From NCBI RefSeq assembly GCF_016735685.1, contig NZ_JAERRA010000001.1, positions 1,426,001-1,490,000 on the forward strand: DNA of 64,000 bases, read 5' to 3'. How positions within the stretch are numbered: position 1 is the stretch's first letter; each line of letters opens with the position of its first letter. The DNA is from Piscinibacter lacus (GTDB lineage Bacteria; Pseudomonadota; Gammaproteobacteria; Burkholderiales; Burkholderiaceae_C). The notes under the pieces are model-generated. The model made no database searches. It saw only the letters and a list, made by a program, of their open reading frames with translations, and was not told where the DNA came from. Positions 27,401 through 35,855 of this stretch are shown piece by piece. The translations under genes and the position numbers were made by a program.

Positions 27401-29061
27401 GCTGGCAGCAGGCCGAGGCCCAGGGGGCGCCCGACGGCGGCCCGCCGCAGATCGCGCTGGACGCCACGCTCGACGCGCTGGATGTGCCGGCCCTGCTGGC
27501 GCGGCTGCAACCCGAGGTGGGTTGGGGCGGCACGCTGCGCGTCGGCGCCCGCGTCTTGCTCCACACGCGCGGCGGCATCCGCCTGAAGGCGGCGGTCGAA
27601 CGCCAGGGCGGCGACTTGCAGATCAGCGAATACGGCCAGACCGAGCGCTTGCAGCTCCAGGCCCTGCGCCTGGCCGTCGAGGCCGAGGACGGCGCATGGC
27701 GCTTCACCCAGGAGATTGCCGGTGCCGGCCTGGGCCGCATCGATGGCGAGCAGCGGCTGCAACTGCGCGACCCGGCCGCCTGGCCCGGCCCGCGGGACAC
27801 CGTCTACGGCGCCCTGCGCCTGGCCGTCGACAGCCTGGGCGGCTGGGCGGCCTGGCTGCCGCCGGGCTGGCGCCTGGGCGGCCGGCTGGAAGCGGGCCTG
27901 GCGATCAGCGGCCCGCTCGGCGGCCCCGAGCTGAACGGCCGGCTGGAGGGCCGCGACCTGTCGCTGCGCCAGGCCCTGGAGGGCGTGGCCCTGCGCGAGG
28001 GCTCGGTCGACCTGAGCTTCGACGGCCGCAGCGGCAGCCTGTCCCGGCTGCGCTTTGCGGCGGGCGAGGGCGAGATCGTCGCGACCGGCGAGGCCCTCTT
28101 CGGCGCCGCGCCCGAGGCCACCGTGCGCTTGCAGACGCGCCGCGCGCAGTTGCTCGGCCGGGTCGACCGCCGCCTCATCGTCAGCGGCGAGGCCGAGTTG
28201 CGCATCGACCCGCAACGCCTGAGCCTGCGCGGCCAGCTCGCCGCCGAGGATGGGCTCTTCGACATCCGCCAGGCCGGCGCGCCCAAGCTCGGCGACGACG
28301 TGCGGGTAATCCGCCGCGGCGCGCCGCCGGTGGCCGCGGCGCGCGGCCCGGGGCGCGCGATCGATCTGGACCTGCGCCTGGGCCTGGGGCCGCGCGTGCT
28401 GCTGCGCGGCCGCGGCATCGACACCCGCCTGGTCGGCGAACTGCGGCTGAGCGCGCCGCGCGGCGAGCTGCTGGCGCAGGGCGAGATCCGCACCGAGCGC
28501 GGCAGCTACGAGGCCTATGGCCAGAAGCTCAGCATCGCGCGCGGCGTCGTCACCTTCGCCGGCGACCTGGCCAATCCGCGGCTGGACATCGAGGCCGTGC
28601 GCGCGATCAGCGACGCCACGGTCGGCGTGCGGGTGGGCGGCAGCGCGCAGGCGCCGCGGGTCAAGCTCTTCTCCGACCCGGAACTGCCCGACACCGACAA
28701 GCTGGCCCTGCTGGTGACCGGCCGCCGCTACGACAGCCTGGCCGGCAGCGAGACCCTGCTGCTGCAACGCGCGGCGGTGGCCTTGCTCTCGGGCGAGGGC
28801 GGCAGCGAATTCAATCTGGCGCGCAGCCTGCGGCTTGATGAATTCGCGGTGCGCCAGGACGAGACCGGCAGCGTGCGCGACACCGTCGTCACCGTCGGCA
28901 AGCAGCTCAGCGAGCGGGTCTACCTGGGCTATGAGCGCGGCCTGGCGACGGCGGCGGGCAATTTGCAGCTCATCTACCGCGTGGCCCAGCGCTTCACCCT
29001 GCGCGCGCAGGGCGGCAGCGACAGCGCGGTGGACCTGATCTGGACCTGGAACTGGAACTGA
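24463..29061 (+). CDS. tamB: TamB (DUF490) translocation and assembly module protein
   Basis: 1532-residue AsmA-like inner-membrane anchored protein spanning the periplasm. A proline/alanine-rich N-terminus precedes one membrane helix (about residues 48-70). Long beta-helical repeats of Leu-rich strands follow, and the conserved DUF490 domain occupies about the last 350 residues (GEIRTERGSYEAYGQKL, FSDPELPDTDKLALLV, ending in WTWNWN). It is longer than E. coli TamB (about 1260) because of alanine/proline-rich inserts, including the APV repeat near residue 500. It ends exactly where the convergent amiC ends. Confidence 0.9.
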   Translation: MAGGPPPAPDGLPPVEVPPVEVPPAAAAASTAAAAAAPPARARRGLGPWGLGLPLFAALLLAAGLAAALGLWRALHSEAGTRQILGWAQAGLPGLAIEQPSGPLLGPGPFRLARLQLDAGRWRVQIDRLELAGLRLAPGGPGPAWLAVQAEHLRAGRFALQALAPAAPDAPSRPPLQSLELPIRLALARLELERIELPGLSAPLEALRLEGLRLGPEHRIEHMQARWRGLQVDGHLALGAAAPLPLRAELRLAAQPVQAAASVPQDPPALLPAALQGLQASLQVDGPLAAPQARLALRLADQTVQAQARLAPFAAPPLDGLDATLDRLDLAPLAALFGAQAPQTALSGSLQVELRDPAAQRVQLALRNAAADRWDLGRLPLAQLEARLQGAGRQWTVEAAELRFAGRPAEAAARAPAADAGRLRLAGRFALPETGLPQLDLRLTLDELQLAALDRRAPPLQLAGPLSVQHALDAVAGAAGLAPAASAARVAGPATQAAPVAPVAPVAPVAPVAPVAPVAPAAAPKAHAAPAAPPAWGPILLDARLQGRVVGAGRERLPAALREAPVRLQLRLGARPGEIALHTLRAEAGGSQLQAEAVLQGALAGGAAGQASRSSGRLSLSAFDPRLWLPGPPEAAWRRGRHALNGAADWALDAAAGAAPADPAAWRGRVQARLDDSQLASLPLSLALDLKAQPLAELVARLALAGNHLALQGRWPLPGATGDLEATGLTLEVDAPALAALAPLVPGPAAQAPAGRLSGQMHFDRPQPGPWPAPGRSRGSLQAEGLKLAGLGLAQLQARWDLQGLPGSPQAAAEARIDSLLTLSGLSLPALRVDSARLALQGRLDEHRAQLSARLRPAAASPAATPAATPAAKQGATQGATQAATPVAASAAAAAPVGPLQLDAELEGRWTATAEAGGRWLGRLAQLKLQPLVVPEAPPPRIAGPWLAAEGLQMQIDHGPGGWQARLAPGLLSLAGQALRWQQAEAQGAPDGGPPQIALDATLDALDVPALLARLQPEVGWGGTLRVGARVLLHTRGGIRLKAAVERQGGDLQISEYGQTERLQLQALRLAVEAEDGAWRFTQEIAGAGLGRIDGEQRLQLRDPAAWPGPRDTVYGALRLAVDSLGGWAAWLPPGWRLGGRLEAGLAISGPLGGPELNGRLEGRDLSLRQALEGVALREGSVDLSFDGRSGSLSRLRFAAGEGEIVATGEALFGAAPEATVRLQTRRAQLLGRVDRRLIVSGEAELRIDPQRLSLRGQLAAEDGLFDIRQAGAPKLGDDVRVIRRGAPPVAAARGPGRAIDLDLRLGLGPRVLLRGRGIDTRLVGELRLSAPRGELLAQGEIRTERGSYEAYGQKLSIARGVVTFAGDLANPRLDIEAVRAISDATVGVRVGGSAQAPRVKLFSDPELPDTDKLALLVTGRRYDSLAGSETLLLQRAAVALLSGEGGSEFNLARSLRLDEFAVRQDETGSVRDTVVTVGKQLSERVYLGYERGLATAAGNLQLIYRVAQRFTLRAQGGSDSAVDLIWTWNWN
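25954..26025 (+). repeat. Tandem 9-bp repeat inside tamB
   Basis: Seven perfect copies of GCTCCAGTC (25954-26016) and one imperfect copy (26017-26025) encode Ala-Pro-Val repeated seven times and then Ala-Pro-Ala. Units are a multiple of three, so copy-number change would keep the frame and only alter linker length. Confidence 0.95.
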
Positions 29062-30456
29062 TCAGAGCGTGCGGCTGCGCGGCCGCACCGGATGCTTGGC
29101 GAAGTAGCGCTGGATGCCGGTGGCCAGGGCCTCGACCAGCTTGCGCTGGTGCTCGGGGTCGGCGAGCAGGGCTTCTTCCTGCGGGTTGGAGATGAAGGCG
29201 GTCTCGACCAGGATGCTCGGGATGTCCGGCGCCTTCAGCACCGCGAAGCCGGCCTGCTCGACCTGTGGCTTGTGCAGGCGGCCGACCTTGCCGATGTCGC
29301 GCAGCACCTCGTGGCCGAGCTTGAGGCTGTCGCGGATCTGCGCGCTGGTGCTCATCTCCACCAGCGCGCGGGTGAGCTGCGGATCCTTGGTCTCCAGGTT
29401 CACGCCGCCGATGCGGTCGGCCTCGTTTTCCTTGCGCGCCATCCAGCGCGCGGCGGTGCTGCTGGCGCCGGATTCCGACAGCGCGAAGACCGAGGCGCCG
29501 CGCGCCTGCGGCGTGAAGAAGGCATCGGCATGGATGGAGACGAAGAGGTCGGCCTGCACCCGCCGTGCCTTGCGCACGCGCTCGTGCAGGGGCACGAAAT
29601 GGTCGCTGTCGCGGGTCAGGTAGGCGCGCAGCGGCGGCATGGCGTCCAGGCGCTCGCGCAACTGGCGGGCGATGGCGAGCACCACGTCCTTCTCGCGCAG
29701 GCCGCTGGGGCCGATGGCGCCGGGGTCTTCGCCGCCGTGGCCCGGGTCCAGGGCGATGACGATCAGGCGTTCGGTGTGCCGCTCGGCCGGGGCCTCGGGC
29801 GCGGCCGGCGGCTTGCGCGCCGGACGCGGCGGCGCCGAGGCGGCCGGCGCCGCGCCGCCCTGCGGCATGCGGCCGATGAACTCGCCGAGCGCATCGCGCA
29901 CGCTGTCGGCCGCCTCGCGGGCGGCCTCGCTGGCGGCGGCAGCCGGCGGCGCGGCGGCCGGCGGGCCGGCCAGGCCGCGTTCGCTCAGCAGGGCCAGCAG
30001 CGGGTCGCGCTCGACCACGGGCTTGAGGTCGAAGACCAGGCGGTGGCCGTAGGCCGCGACCGGCTCCAGGCCGAAGACCTGCGGCGCCGTCGGCTGCCGC
30101 AGGTCGAAGACCAGGCGCACGACCTGCGGACTGAACTGGCCGATGCGCACGCCGGCGATGTAGGGGTCGTCGCCGCGTACCTTGCCGGCCAGCTCGCGCA
30201 GCGTGGGGTTCAGCACCAGGCCCTGCAGGTCGATGACCAGCCGGGCCGGCTCGGCGATCAGGAAGTGGCTGACGCTGAGCCGGGTGTCCGATTCCAGCGT
30301 GACGCGGGTGTAGTCCTCGGCCGGCCAGACCCGCACCGCCAGCAACTGCGCCCCGGCCGCCAGCTCGGCCACCCCCAGGCCCAGCACCAGGCTGGCGCCC
30401 TGGCGCAGCAGGCGGCGGCGGGCGGGCAGGGTAGGGGGGCGGGGTGGGGTGGGCAT
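29062..30456 (-). CDS. amiC: N-acetylmuramoyl-L-alanine amidase AmiC type
   Basis: 464-residue periplasmic amidase that cuts the stem peptide from peptidoglycan during daughter-cell separation. A twin-arginine-like leader (RRRLLRQGASLVLGLG) comes first, then an AMIN domain (about 40-150), an Ala/Pro linker, and the Amidase_3 catalytic domain with zinc ligands in LDPGHGGEDPGAIG, the later SIHADAF and a Glu in ILVETAFISNP. The ATG at 30456 gives the leader. It lies downstream of tsaE on the same strand, a typical Burkholderiales order. Confidence 0.93.
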   Translation of the reverse strand: MPTPPRPPTLPARRRLLRQGASLVLGLGVAELAAGAQLLAVRVWPAEDYTRVTLESDTRLSVSHFLIAEPARLVIDLQGLVLNPTLRELAGKVRGDDPYIAGVRIGQFSPQVVRLVFDLRQPTAPQVFGLEPVAAYGHRLVFDLKPVVERDPLLALLSERGLAGPPAAAPPAAAASEAAREAADSVRDALGEFIGRMPQGGAAPAASAPPRPARKPPAAPEAPAERHTERLIVIALDPGHGGEDPGAIGPSGLREKDVVLAIARQLRERLDAMPPLRAYLTRDSDHFVPLHERVRKARRVQADLFVSIHADAFFTPQARGASVFALSESGASSTAARWMARKENEADRIGGVNLETKDPQLTRALVEMSTSAQIRDSLKLGHEVLRDIGKVGRLHKPQVEQAGFAVLKAPDIPSILVETAFISNPQEEALLADPEHQRKLVEALATGIQRYFAKHPVRPRSRTL

Positions 30457-30523
30457 CCGGCAGGTCGGGCGGGGTGGGGTGGAGGCGGGGCTTGGGACGA
30501 AGGGCCAGGGGGAAGGGCGGGCC

Positions 30524-31030
30524 TCAGTGCGCCGGCCGCAGGGCGTCGATCAGTTGCATGCCGCGCGGGCTGCGGGCCTGGGCCAGCACGCTGCGGCTGC
30601 CTTCGTCGGCGACCGGCGCCAGTTCCAGGCGCAGGTCGCAGGCCGGGCGATCGGGGCCGGCCAGGGCGGGCCATTCGACCAGCTTGAGTCCGGGGCCGGC
30701 GAAGAGTTCGCGCAAGCCGGCATCCTCCCATTCGCGCGGGTCGCCGAAACGGTAGAAGTCGAAGTGCCAGGCCTGGCGCGGGCGGCCATCGGCGCCGGTC
30801 CAGGCATGCGGCTCGACCACGGCATAGCTCGGGCTCTTGATGCGGCCGGCCACGCCCAGGGCGCGCAGCAGGTGGCGGGTGAAGCTGGTCTTGCCGGCGC
30901 CCAGGGGGCCGTCGAGTTCGATCAGCGCATCGTCCAGCGCCGGGCTGGCGGCCAGGGCCTGGGCGCAGGCGGCGCAGGCGGCTTCGTCGGGCCAGGCCAG
31001 CGACAGGCTTCCTAGAATCGGGGCATGCAT
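30524..31030 (-). CDS. tsaE: tRNA threonylcarbamoyladenosine biosynthesis ATPase TsaE
   Basis: 168-residue P-loop ATPase needed with TsaB and TsaD for the t6A37 modification of tRNA. Walker A is GPLGAGKTSFTRHLL (about residue 41); the SPSY segment and the HFDFYRFGDPREWEDAG block are diagnostic. The ATG at 31030 overlaps by 6 bp the ATG of the divergent queG, both within the palindrome GGGCATGCATGC. amiC follows 67 bp downstream. Confidence 0.93.
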   Translation of the reverse strand: MHAPILGSLSLAWPDEAACAACAQALAASPALDDALIELDGPLGAGKTSFTRHLLRALGVAGRIKSPSYAVVEPHAWTGADGRPRQAWHFDFYRFGDPREWEDAGLRELFAGPGLKLVEWPALAGPDRPACDLRLELAPVADEGSRSVLAQARSPRGMQLIDALRPAH

Positions 31031-32161
31031 GCGACGTCGGAATCGGCTCCCGCGCCGGCCGCGCCGCTGGACGGCGCCGCCGTGCTGGCGGACCTGCGGC
31101 GCTGGGCCGCGGAACTTGGATTTTCCCAGATCACCGTGGCCGACCCGGCGCTCGATGGCGCCGAAGCCGGTCTGGCCGCCTGGCTGGCCGCCGGCCACCA
31201 CGGCAGCATGGACTACATGGCCGCCCACGGCCCGCTGCGCGCCCGGCCGGCCGAGCTGGTGCCCGGCACCCGCAGCGTGATCTGCGCCCGCATGGACTAC
31301 CTGCCCGTCCCCGCCCAGGGCGGCGCCGAAGGCGACTGGGCCGAGGCCGAGGCCGCCCGCCTGGCCGATCCGCGCGCAGCCACCGTCTCCGTCTATGCCC
31401 GGGGCCGCGACTATCACAAGGTGCTGCGCCAGCGCCTGCAGAAGCTGGCCGACCGCCTGGCCGCGCAGATCGGCCCCTTCGGCCATCGCGTCTTCACCGA
31501 CTCGGCTCCCCTGCTGGAAGTGGAACTGGCCCAGCGCAGCGGCCTGGGCTGGCGCGGCAAGCACACCCTGCTGCTCAGCCGCGAGGGCGGCTCGATGTTC
31601 TTCCTCGGCGAAATCTGTACCGACCTGCCGCTGCCCGCCACGCCGCCCACCGCCGAGCACTGCGGCCGCTGCACGGCCTGCCTGGACGCCTGCCCGACGC
31701 AGGCCATCCTCGGCCCGCAGCGCCTGGACGCGCGGCGCTGCCTGAGCTACCTCAGCATCGAGCAGGACGGGCCCATTCCGCTCGAATTCCGCGCCGCCAT
31801 GGGCAACCGCATCTACGGCTGCGACGACTGCCAGCGCGTCTGCCCCTGGAACAAGTTCGCGCAGCGCAGCCCGCTGCCGGACTTTGCCGTGCGCGAGGAC
31901 TTCCGCGATCCCACCCTGCTCCAGCTCTGGGCCTGGGATGAGCCCACCTTCCTGCGCCGCACCGAGGGCAGCGCGATCCGCCGCATCGGCCACGCGCGCT
32001 GGCGCCGCAACCTGGTCGTGGCCCTGGGCAATGCCCTGCGCGCCACGGGCGATGCCGACATCCGCCAGGCCCTGGCCGCCGAGCGTGCGCGGCCCGGCCT
32101 GACGCCGCTGCTGGCCGAACATCTGGACTGGGCTCTGGCCCAGGCGCCTGATCCGGCGTGA
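31025..32161 (+). CDS. queG: Epoxyqueuosine reductase QueG
   Basis: 378-residue cobalamin- and Fe-S-dependent reductase that performs the last step of queuosine synthesis in tRNA. The DUF1730 N-terminal domain contains RDYHKVLRQRL; two 4Fe-4S clusters are supplied by CGRCTACLDACP and the later CDDCQRVCPWN. The C-terminal HEAT-like part is short but complete. The start ATG at 31025 overlaps the tsaE start on the other strand. Confidence 0.95.
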   Translation: MHATSESAPAPAAPLDGAAVLADLRRWAAELGFSQITVADPALDGAEAGLAAWLAAGHHGSMDYMAAHGPLRARPAELVPGTRSVICARMDYLPVPAQGGAEGDWAEAEAARLADPRAATVSVYARGRDYHKVLRQRLQKLADRLAAQIGPFGHRVFTDSAPLLEVELAQRSGLGWRGKHTLLLSREGGSMFFLGEICTDLPLPATPPTAEHCGRCTACLDACPTQAILGPQRLDARRCLSYLSIEQDGPIPLEFRAAMGNRIYGCDDCQRVCPWNKFAQRSPLPDFAVREDFRDPTLLQLWAWDEPTFLRRTEGSAIRRIGHARWRRNLVVALGNALRATGDADIRQALAAERARPGLTPLLAEHLDWALAQAPDPA

Positions 32162-32203
32162 ACCCGACCAGGACCCGACCCGCGCGCCCGCCGGCTCAGC
32201 CGG

Positions 32204-33109
32204 TCAGCTGGTCAGCCGCCCGGCCAATGCCGTCCACAGCGGCAGCGTGACCATGCCGAGCGCGGTCGAGACCGTCACCAGGCCCGCGACGAAGGGCCCG
32301 TGGCCGCCCATGCGCACGGCCAGCACATAGCAGCTCGACGCGGTCGGCAGGGCCGAGAACATCACCAGCACCGTGCGCTGGGTGGGCGACAGCGGCAGCA
32401 GCAGGGCCAGGCCCAGGCCGGCCAGCGGCAGCAGCGCATGGCGGATGGCGAGGAAGCCGGCGGCCAGCCGCGGGCTGGCATTCAGACCGCCGAGCTGCAG
32501 GCCGGCGCCGACCGCCATCAGGCCGATGGGCAGCGCGGCCGAGCCGATGCGTTGCAGCGTCGTGCCCAGCACCTCGGGCAGTTGCAGGCCGGCCAGGTTG
32601 CAGAGCAGGCCGGCCACGGTCGAGAGGATCAGCGGATTGCGCAGCAGCTCGCGGCCGAAGGCCTGCTGGCCGTGCCGGGCCAGCGGCCAGACCGCCGCGA
32701 CATTGCACAGCGGCACGCACAGCGCCACCAGCAGCGCGACGCCAGCCACGCCGGCGCCGCCGGCCAGGCGCTCGGCCAGGGCCAGCGCAACATAGGAGTT
32801 GAAGCGGAAGGCCGTCTGCGCGCCCGAGGCATGCAGGCGCGCCTCGACCCCCGGCAGCCGGCCCAGGCCCAGGCTGGCCACGACGCCCAGCGCCGTCAGG
32901 GCCAGCGCGCCGCCGCCCAGGGCCGCGCTCTCGCCCAGGCTCAGCGGGTTGCGCACGATGGCGCCGAACAGCAAGGCCGGGAACAGCAGGTGGTAGACCA
33001 GCTTCTCGGCCGCCGACCAGACGCTGCGGTCCAGCGCCGTGTAGCGGCAGACCAGGAAACCGCAGACGATCAGCAACAGGTCGGGCAGCAGGAGCAGGGC
33101 CGTGGTCAT
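32204..33109 (-). CDS. AEC-family auxin-efflux-like carrier
   Basis: 301-residue inner-membrane transporter with about ten hydrophobic helices in two halves, matching the AEC (auxin efflux carrier/MleP-like) family. Typical features are the LLFPALLFGAIVRNPL segment in TM2 and the RNPLILSTVAGLLCNL segment in the middle. Substrates in bacteria are usually organic anions such as malate or malonate; none is indicated here. It stands alone, convergent with queG and divergent from the Bug protein. Confidence 0.82.
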   Translation of the reverse strand: MTTALLLLPDLLLIVCGFLVCRYTALDRSVWSAAEKLVYHLLFPALLFGAIVRNPLSLGESAALGGGALALTALGVVASLGLGRLPGVEARLHASGAQTAFRFNSYVALALAERLAGGAGVAGVALLVALCVPLCNVAAVWPLARHGQQAFGRELLRNPLILSTVAGLLCNLAGLQLPEVLGTTLQRIGSAALPIGLMAVGAGLQLGGLNASPRLAAGFLAIRHALLPLAGLGLALLLPLSPTQRTVLVMFSALPTASSCYVLAVRMGGHGPFVAGLVTVSTALGMVTLPLWTALAGRLTS

Positions 33110-33237
33110 CGCCGCAGCTTATTCCGGGGCCTTGTAGGTAATCTCCACGATCAGAACCAGTGCCGGCTGTGGGCAGAGTGGGGCGACCCGGCAGCGTCCG
33201 CATCGCCCGGCCCGATCCACGACACAGGAGACAAGGC

Positions 33238-34221
33238 ATGAACCGCAAGACCATCGACCGCCGCGAGCTGCTGGCCCTGGGCCTGGGCCTGGCCGCCGCC
33301 CCCGCGCTGCGCGCGCAGGGCGCCTACCCGAACAAGCCGGTGCGGCTGATCGTGCCCTTCGCGCCGGGCGGCACCACCGACATCATTGCCCGCGTGCTGG
33401 CCGAGAAGATCGGCCCGCACCTGGGCCAGACCCTGCTGGTCGAGAACAAGGGCGGCGGCGGCGGCATCGTCGGTGCCGACCAGATCGTCAAGTCGGCGCC
33501 GGACGGCTACACCCTGGGCGTGGCCACCGTCTCGACCGTGGCCTCCAACCCGGCGATCAACCCCAAGACGCCCTACAACCCGCTGAGCGACTTCACCTCG
33601 ATCATCAACATGGCGGCCACGCCCAATGTGATCGCCGTGCATCCCAGCTTCCCCGCCAGCGACTACGCCAGCTTCCTGGCCCTGCTGAAGAAGAGCCCCG
33701 GCAAGTTCAGCTTCGCCAGCTCGGGCACCGGCGGCATCGGCCACTTGCAGTTCGAGCTGTTCAAGAGCCTGACCGGCACCTTCGTCACCCACATCCCCTA
33801 TCGCGGCGCGGGCCCGGCACTCAATGACACGGTCGGCGGCCAGGTGCCCATCATCTTCGACAACCTGCCCTCGGCCCTGCCCTTCATCAAGCAGGGGCGG
33901 CTGAAGGCCATCGTCGTGGCCTCGGCCGAGCGGGTGTCGGTGCTGCCGGAGATCCCGACCTTCGCCGACGTCGGCCTGCCGGCCGTCAACCGCATGGCCT
34001 TCTACGGCATCCACGGCCCCAAGGGCCTGCCGCAGGAGGTGATCGACAAGATCCATGCGGCGGTCTCCAAGACCCTGGCCGATCCCTCGGTCAAGCAGCG
34101 CATCGAGGCCACCGGCTCGATCGTCGTGGCCAACAGCCCGGCCGCCTTCACCGAGCAGACCCGCGCCGAGTTCGAGGTCTACAAGAGCGTGGTCGAGAAG
34201 CAGAAGCTGCGCCTGGAGTGA
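33238..34221 (+). CDS. Bug-family tripartite tricarboxylate transporter substrate-binding protein
   Basis: 327-residue periplasmic binding protein of the Bug/TctC family, strongly expanded in Burkholderiales. It has a leader with Tat-like residues (DRRELLALGLGLAAAPALRAQ), then YPNKPVRLIVPFAPGGTTD, the first ligand loop, and HIPYRGAGPALNDTVGGQV, the second. No TctA/TctB membrane genes are adjacent. The ATG at 33238 is preceded by AGGAG with good spacing. Its stop overlaps the xerD GTG start. Confidence 0.92.
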   Translation: MNRKTIDRRELLALGLGLAAAPALRAQGAYPNKPVRLIVPFAPGGTTDIIARVLAEKIGPHLGQTLLVENKGGGGGIVGADQIVKSAPDGYTLGVATVSTVASNPAINPKTPYNPLSDFTSIINMAATPNVIAVHPSFPASDYASFLALLKKSPGKFSFASSGTGGIGHLQFELFKSLTGTFVTHIPYRGAGPALNDTVGGQVPIIFDNLPSALPFIKQGRLKAIVVASAERVSVLPEIPTFADVGLPAVNRMAFYGIHGPKGLPQEVIDKIHAAVSKTLADPSVKQRIEATGSIVVANSPAAFTEQTRAEFEVYKSVVEKQKLRLE

Positions 34222-35198
34222 AGCCCGCCGCCGCGCCGACCGCGGATCCGGCCACGGCGGCGCCGGTGCGTCGCCGTGGCCGCCCCGCGGCGGCGGCGGT
34301 GCCAGCGGCCAGCGCCGAGGCCATCGAAAGCTTTCTCGGCGCGCTCTGGCTGGAAGACGGCCTGTCGCGCCTGAGCCTGGCGGCCTACCGCCGCGACCTG
34401 GCCCTGTTCGCCACCTGGCTGGCCGCCCAGGCCGGGAGCCGCAGCCTGGACGAAGCCCGCGAGGCCGATCTGCTGGCCTACATCCTGGCCCGCCATGCCG
34501 AGACCCAGGCGGCCACTGCCAACCGCCGGCTCAGCAGCTTCCGCCGCTACTTCCGCTGGGCGCTGCGCGAGCGCCGCCGCGCCGACGACCCGACCCTGCG
34601 CCTGAGCCCGGCGCGCCAGGCGCCGCGGCTGCCCAAGTCCCTGGGCGAGGCCCAGGTCGAGGCCCTGCTGGCCGCGCCCGACGTGGCCACCCCGCTGGGC
34701 CTGCGCGACCGCGCGATGCTGGAGCTGATGTATGCCAGCGGCCTGCGCGTGTCCGAGCTGGTCGATCTGCCCGCCGTGCGGGTGGGCTGGAACGAGGGCG
34801 TGCTGCGCATCGACGGCAAGGGCGCGCGCCAGCGCCTGGTGCCCTTCGGCGAGGAGGCCCGCCGCTGGCTGCGCGCCTATGCCGACAGCGCCCGGCCGCT
34901 GCTGCTGGCCGGCCGCAGCAGCGCGGCGCTCTTCCTCACCGCCCAGGCCGAGGCCATGACGCGCCAGCGCTTCTGGCAATGCGTCAAGGCCCATGCCCTG
35001 CGGGCCGGCATCGCCCAGCCGATCTCGCCGCACACCCTGCGCCATGCCTTTGCCACCCACCTGCTCAACCATGGCGCCGACCTGCGCGCGGTGCAGTTGC
35101 TGCTGGGGCATGCCGACCTGTCGACCACCCAGATCTACACCCATGTCGCCCGCGAGCGACTGCGCAGCCTGCATGCCGCGCATCACCCGCGGGCCTGA
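34218..35198 (+). CDS. xerD: Site-specific tyrosine recombinase XerD
   Basis: 326-residue tyrosine recombinase that with XerC resolves chromosome dimers at dif. The core-binding domain begins IESFLGALWLEDGLSRLSLAAYRRDL, typical of XerD. The catalytic set is complete: Arg177 (GLRVSEL), Lys201 (DGKGAR), His272/Arg275 (HTLRH), His298 (LLGHADL) and Tyr307 (TQIYTHV). An alanine-rich N-terminal extension of about 30 residues precedes it. The GTG at 34218 overlaps the Bug stop (GTGA); an ATG is absent. Confidence 0.93.
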   Translation: MKPAAAPTADPATAAPVRRRGRPAAAAVPAASAEAIESFLGALWLEDGLSRLSLAAYRRDLALFATWLAAQAGSRSLDEAREADLLAYILARHAETQAATANRRLSSFRRYFRWALRERRRADDPTLRLSPARQAPRLPKSLGEAQVEALLAAPDVATPLGLRDRAMLELMYASGLRVSELVDLPAVRVGWNEGVLRIDGKGARQRLVPFGEEARRWLRAYADSARPLLLAGRSSAALFLTAQAEAMTRQRFWQCVKAHALRAGIAQPISPHTLRHAFATHLLNHGADLRAVQLLLGHADLSTTQIYTHVARERLRSLHAAHHPRA

Positions 35199-35213
35199 GC
35201 CCGTCCCCGCCCC

Positions 35214-35570
35214 ATGCCCCCGCTGACCCTCCACGGCATCCCGAACTGCGACACCGTCAAGCTCGCCCGCGCCTGGCTGGCCGAGCAGGGCGTGGACCAT
35301 GCCTTCCACGATTTCAAGAAGCTCGGCCTGCCGCCCGGCGTGCTGCCGGCCTGGCGTGCCGCGCTGGGTGACCGCCTGCTGAACCGCCAGGGCACGAGCT
35401 GGCGCAAGCTCGACCCCGATCAGCAGGCCGCCGCGGCGACGCCCGAGGGCCTGGACCGGCTGCTACAGGCCCAGCCCAGCCTGATCAAGCGCCCGCTCGT
35501 GCAGTGGCCCGACGGCGCGCTGACGGTGGGCTTCGATCCCGCCGACTGGGCCCGCCGCCTCGGGCGCTGA
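35214..35570 (+). CDS. ArsC/Spx-family protein (YffB-like)
   Basis: 118-residue thioredoxin-fold protein of the arsenate-reductase ArsC family. The N-terminal active-site motif is GIPNCDTVKLARAWL with a single Cys after Asn, and SLIKRPLVQW carries the conserved Arg-Pro-Leu segment. It resembles YffB-type members, which are not proven arsenate reductases and may act on glutathione adducts. No ars operon lies nearby. It follows xerD by 15 bp and is probably co-transcribed. Confidence 0.85.
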   Translation: MPPLTLHGIPNCDTVKLARAWLAEQGVDHAFHDFKKLGLPPGVLPAWRAALGDRLLNRQGTSWRKLDPDQQAAAATPEGLDRLLQAQPSLIKRPLVQWPDGALTVGFDPADWARRLGR

Positions 35571-35855
35571 GGCAGGTCGCGGCAGCGTCTCGGGCGGACG
35601 CTCGACACAGCGCCGTCCCGGTTCGTTGCGATTCATCGCCTTCTTGCAGGCCAGCTCGGTCGGGTGGGGGCCGCTCAGGCTTTGCAGGCCGCCCGGCTGC
35701 TCCCGCACCTCGAACCATGTGCTGCGCGGAGGCTCCGGCGCCGCGCCGGCCAGCGGCGCGGCCAGCAGCAGGCTGCCCAGGGCCAGCCGCGGGCCGGATC
35801 GGGAGGCGGGGGACCAGGCCGTGGTCGGGCGCGGTGCGGGCGGGAGCTGGGGCAT
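35463..35855 (-). CDS. Hypothetical small exported protein, possible
   Basis: 130-residue frame that starts at an ATG at 35855 and looks like an exported protein: a basic N-terminus, hydrophobic core LALGSLLLAAPLAGAA, then a polar domain STWFEVREQPGGLQS with two Cys residues (about 68 and 82). It would fill most of an otherwise empty 464-bp gap. Its last 36 codons run antisense through the end of the ArsC-like gene, so the C-terminus may be an artefact of high GC. No homologue is recalled with confidence. Confidence 0.35.
   Translation of the reverse strand: MPQLPPAPRPTTAWSPASRSGPRLALGSLLLAAPLAGAAPEPPRSTWFEVREQPGGLQSLSGPHPTELACKKAMNRNEPGRRCVERPPETLPRPASAPEAAGPVGGIEAHRQRAVGPLHERALDQAGLGL

Noticed and set aside
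24457..28767. A 1436-codon open frame opposite tamB
   Set aside because: It is the antisense shadow of a GC-rich gene; it has no recognisable domains, an amino-acid composition dominated by Gly, Gln, Arg and Ala, and no ribosome binding site.
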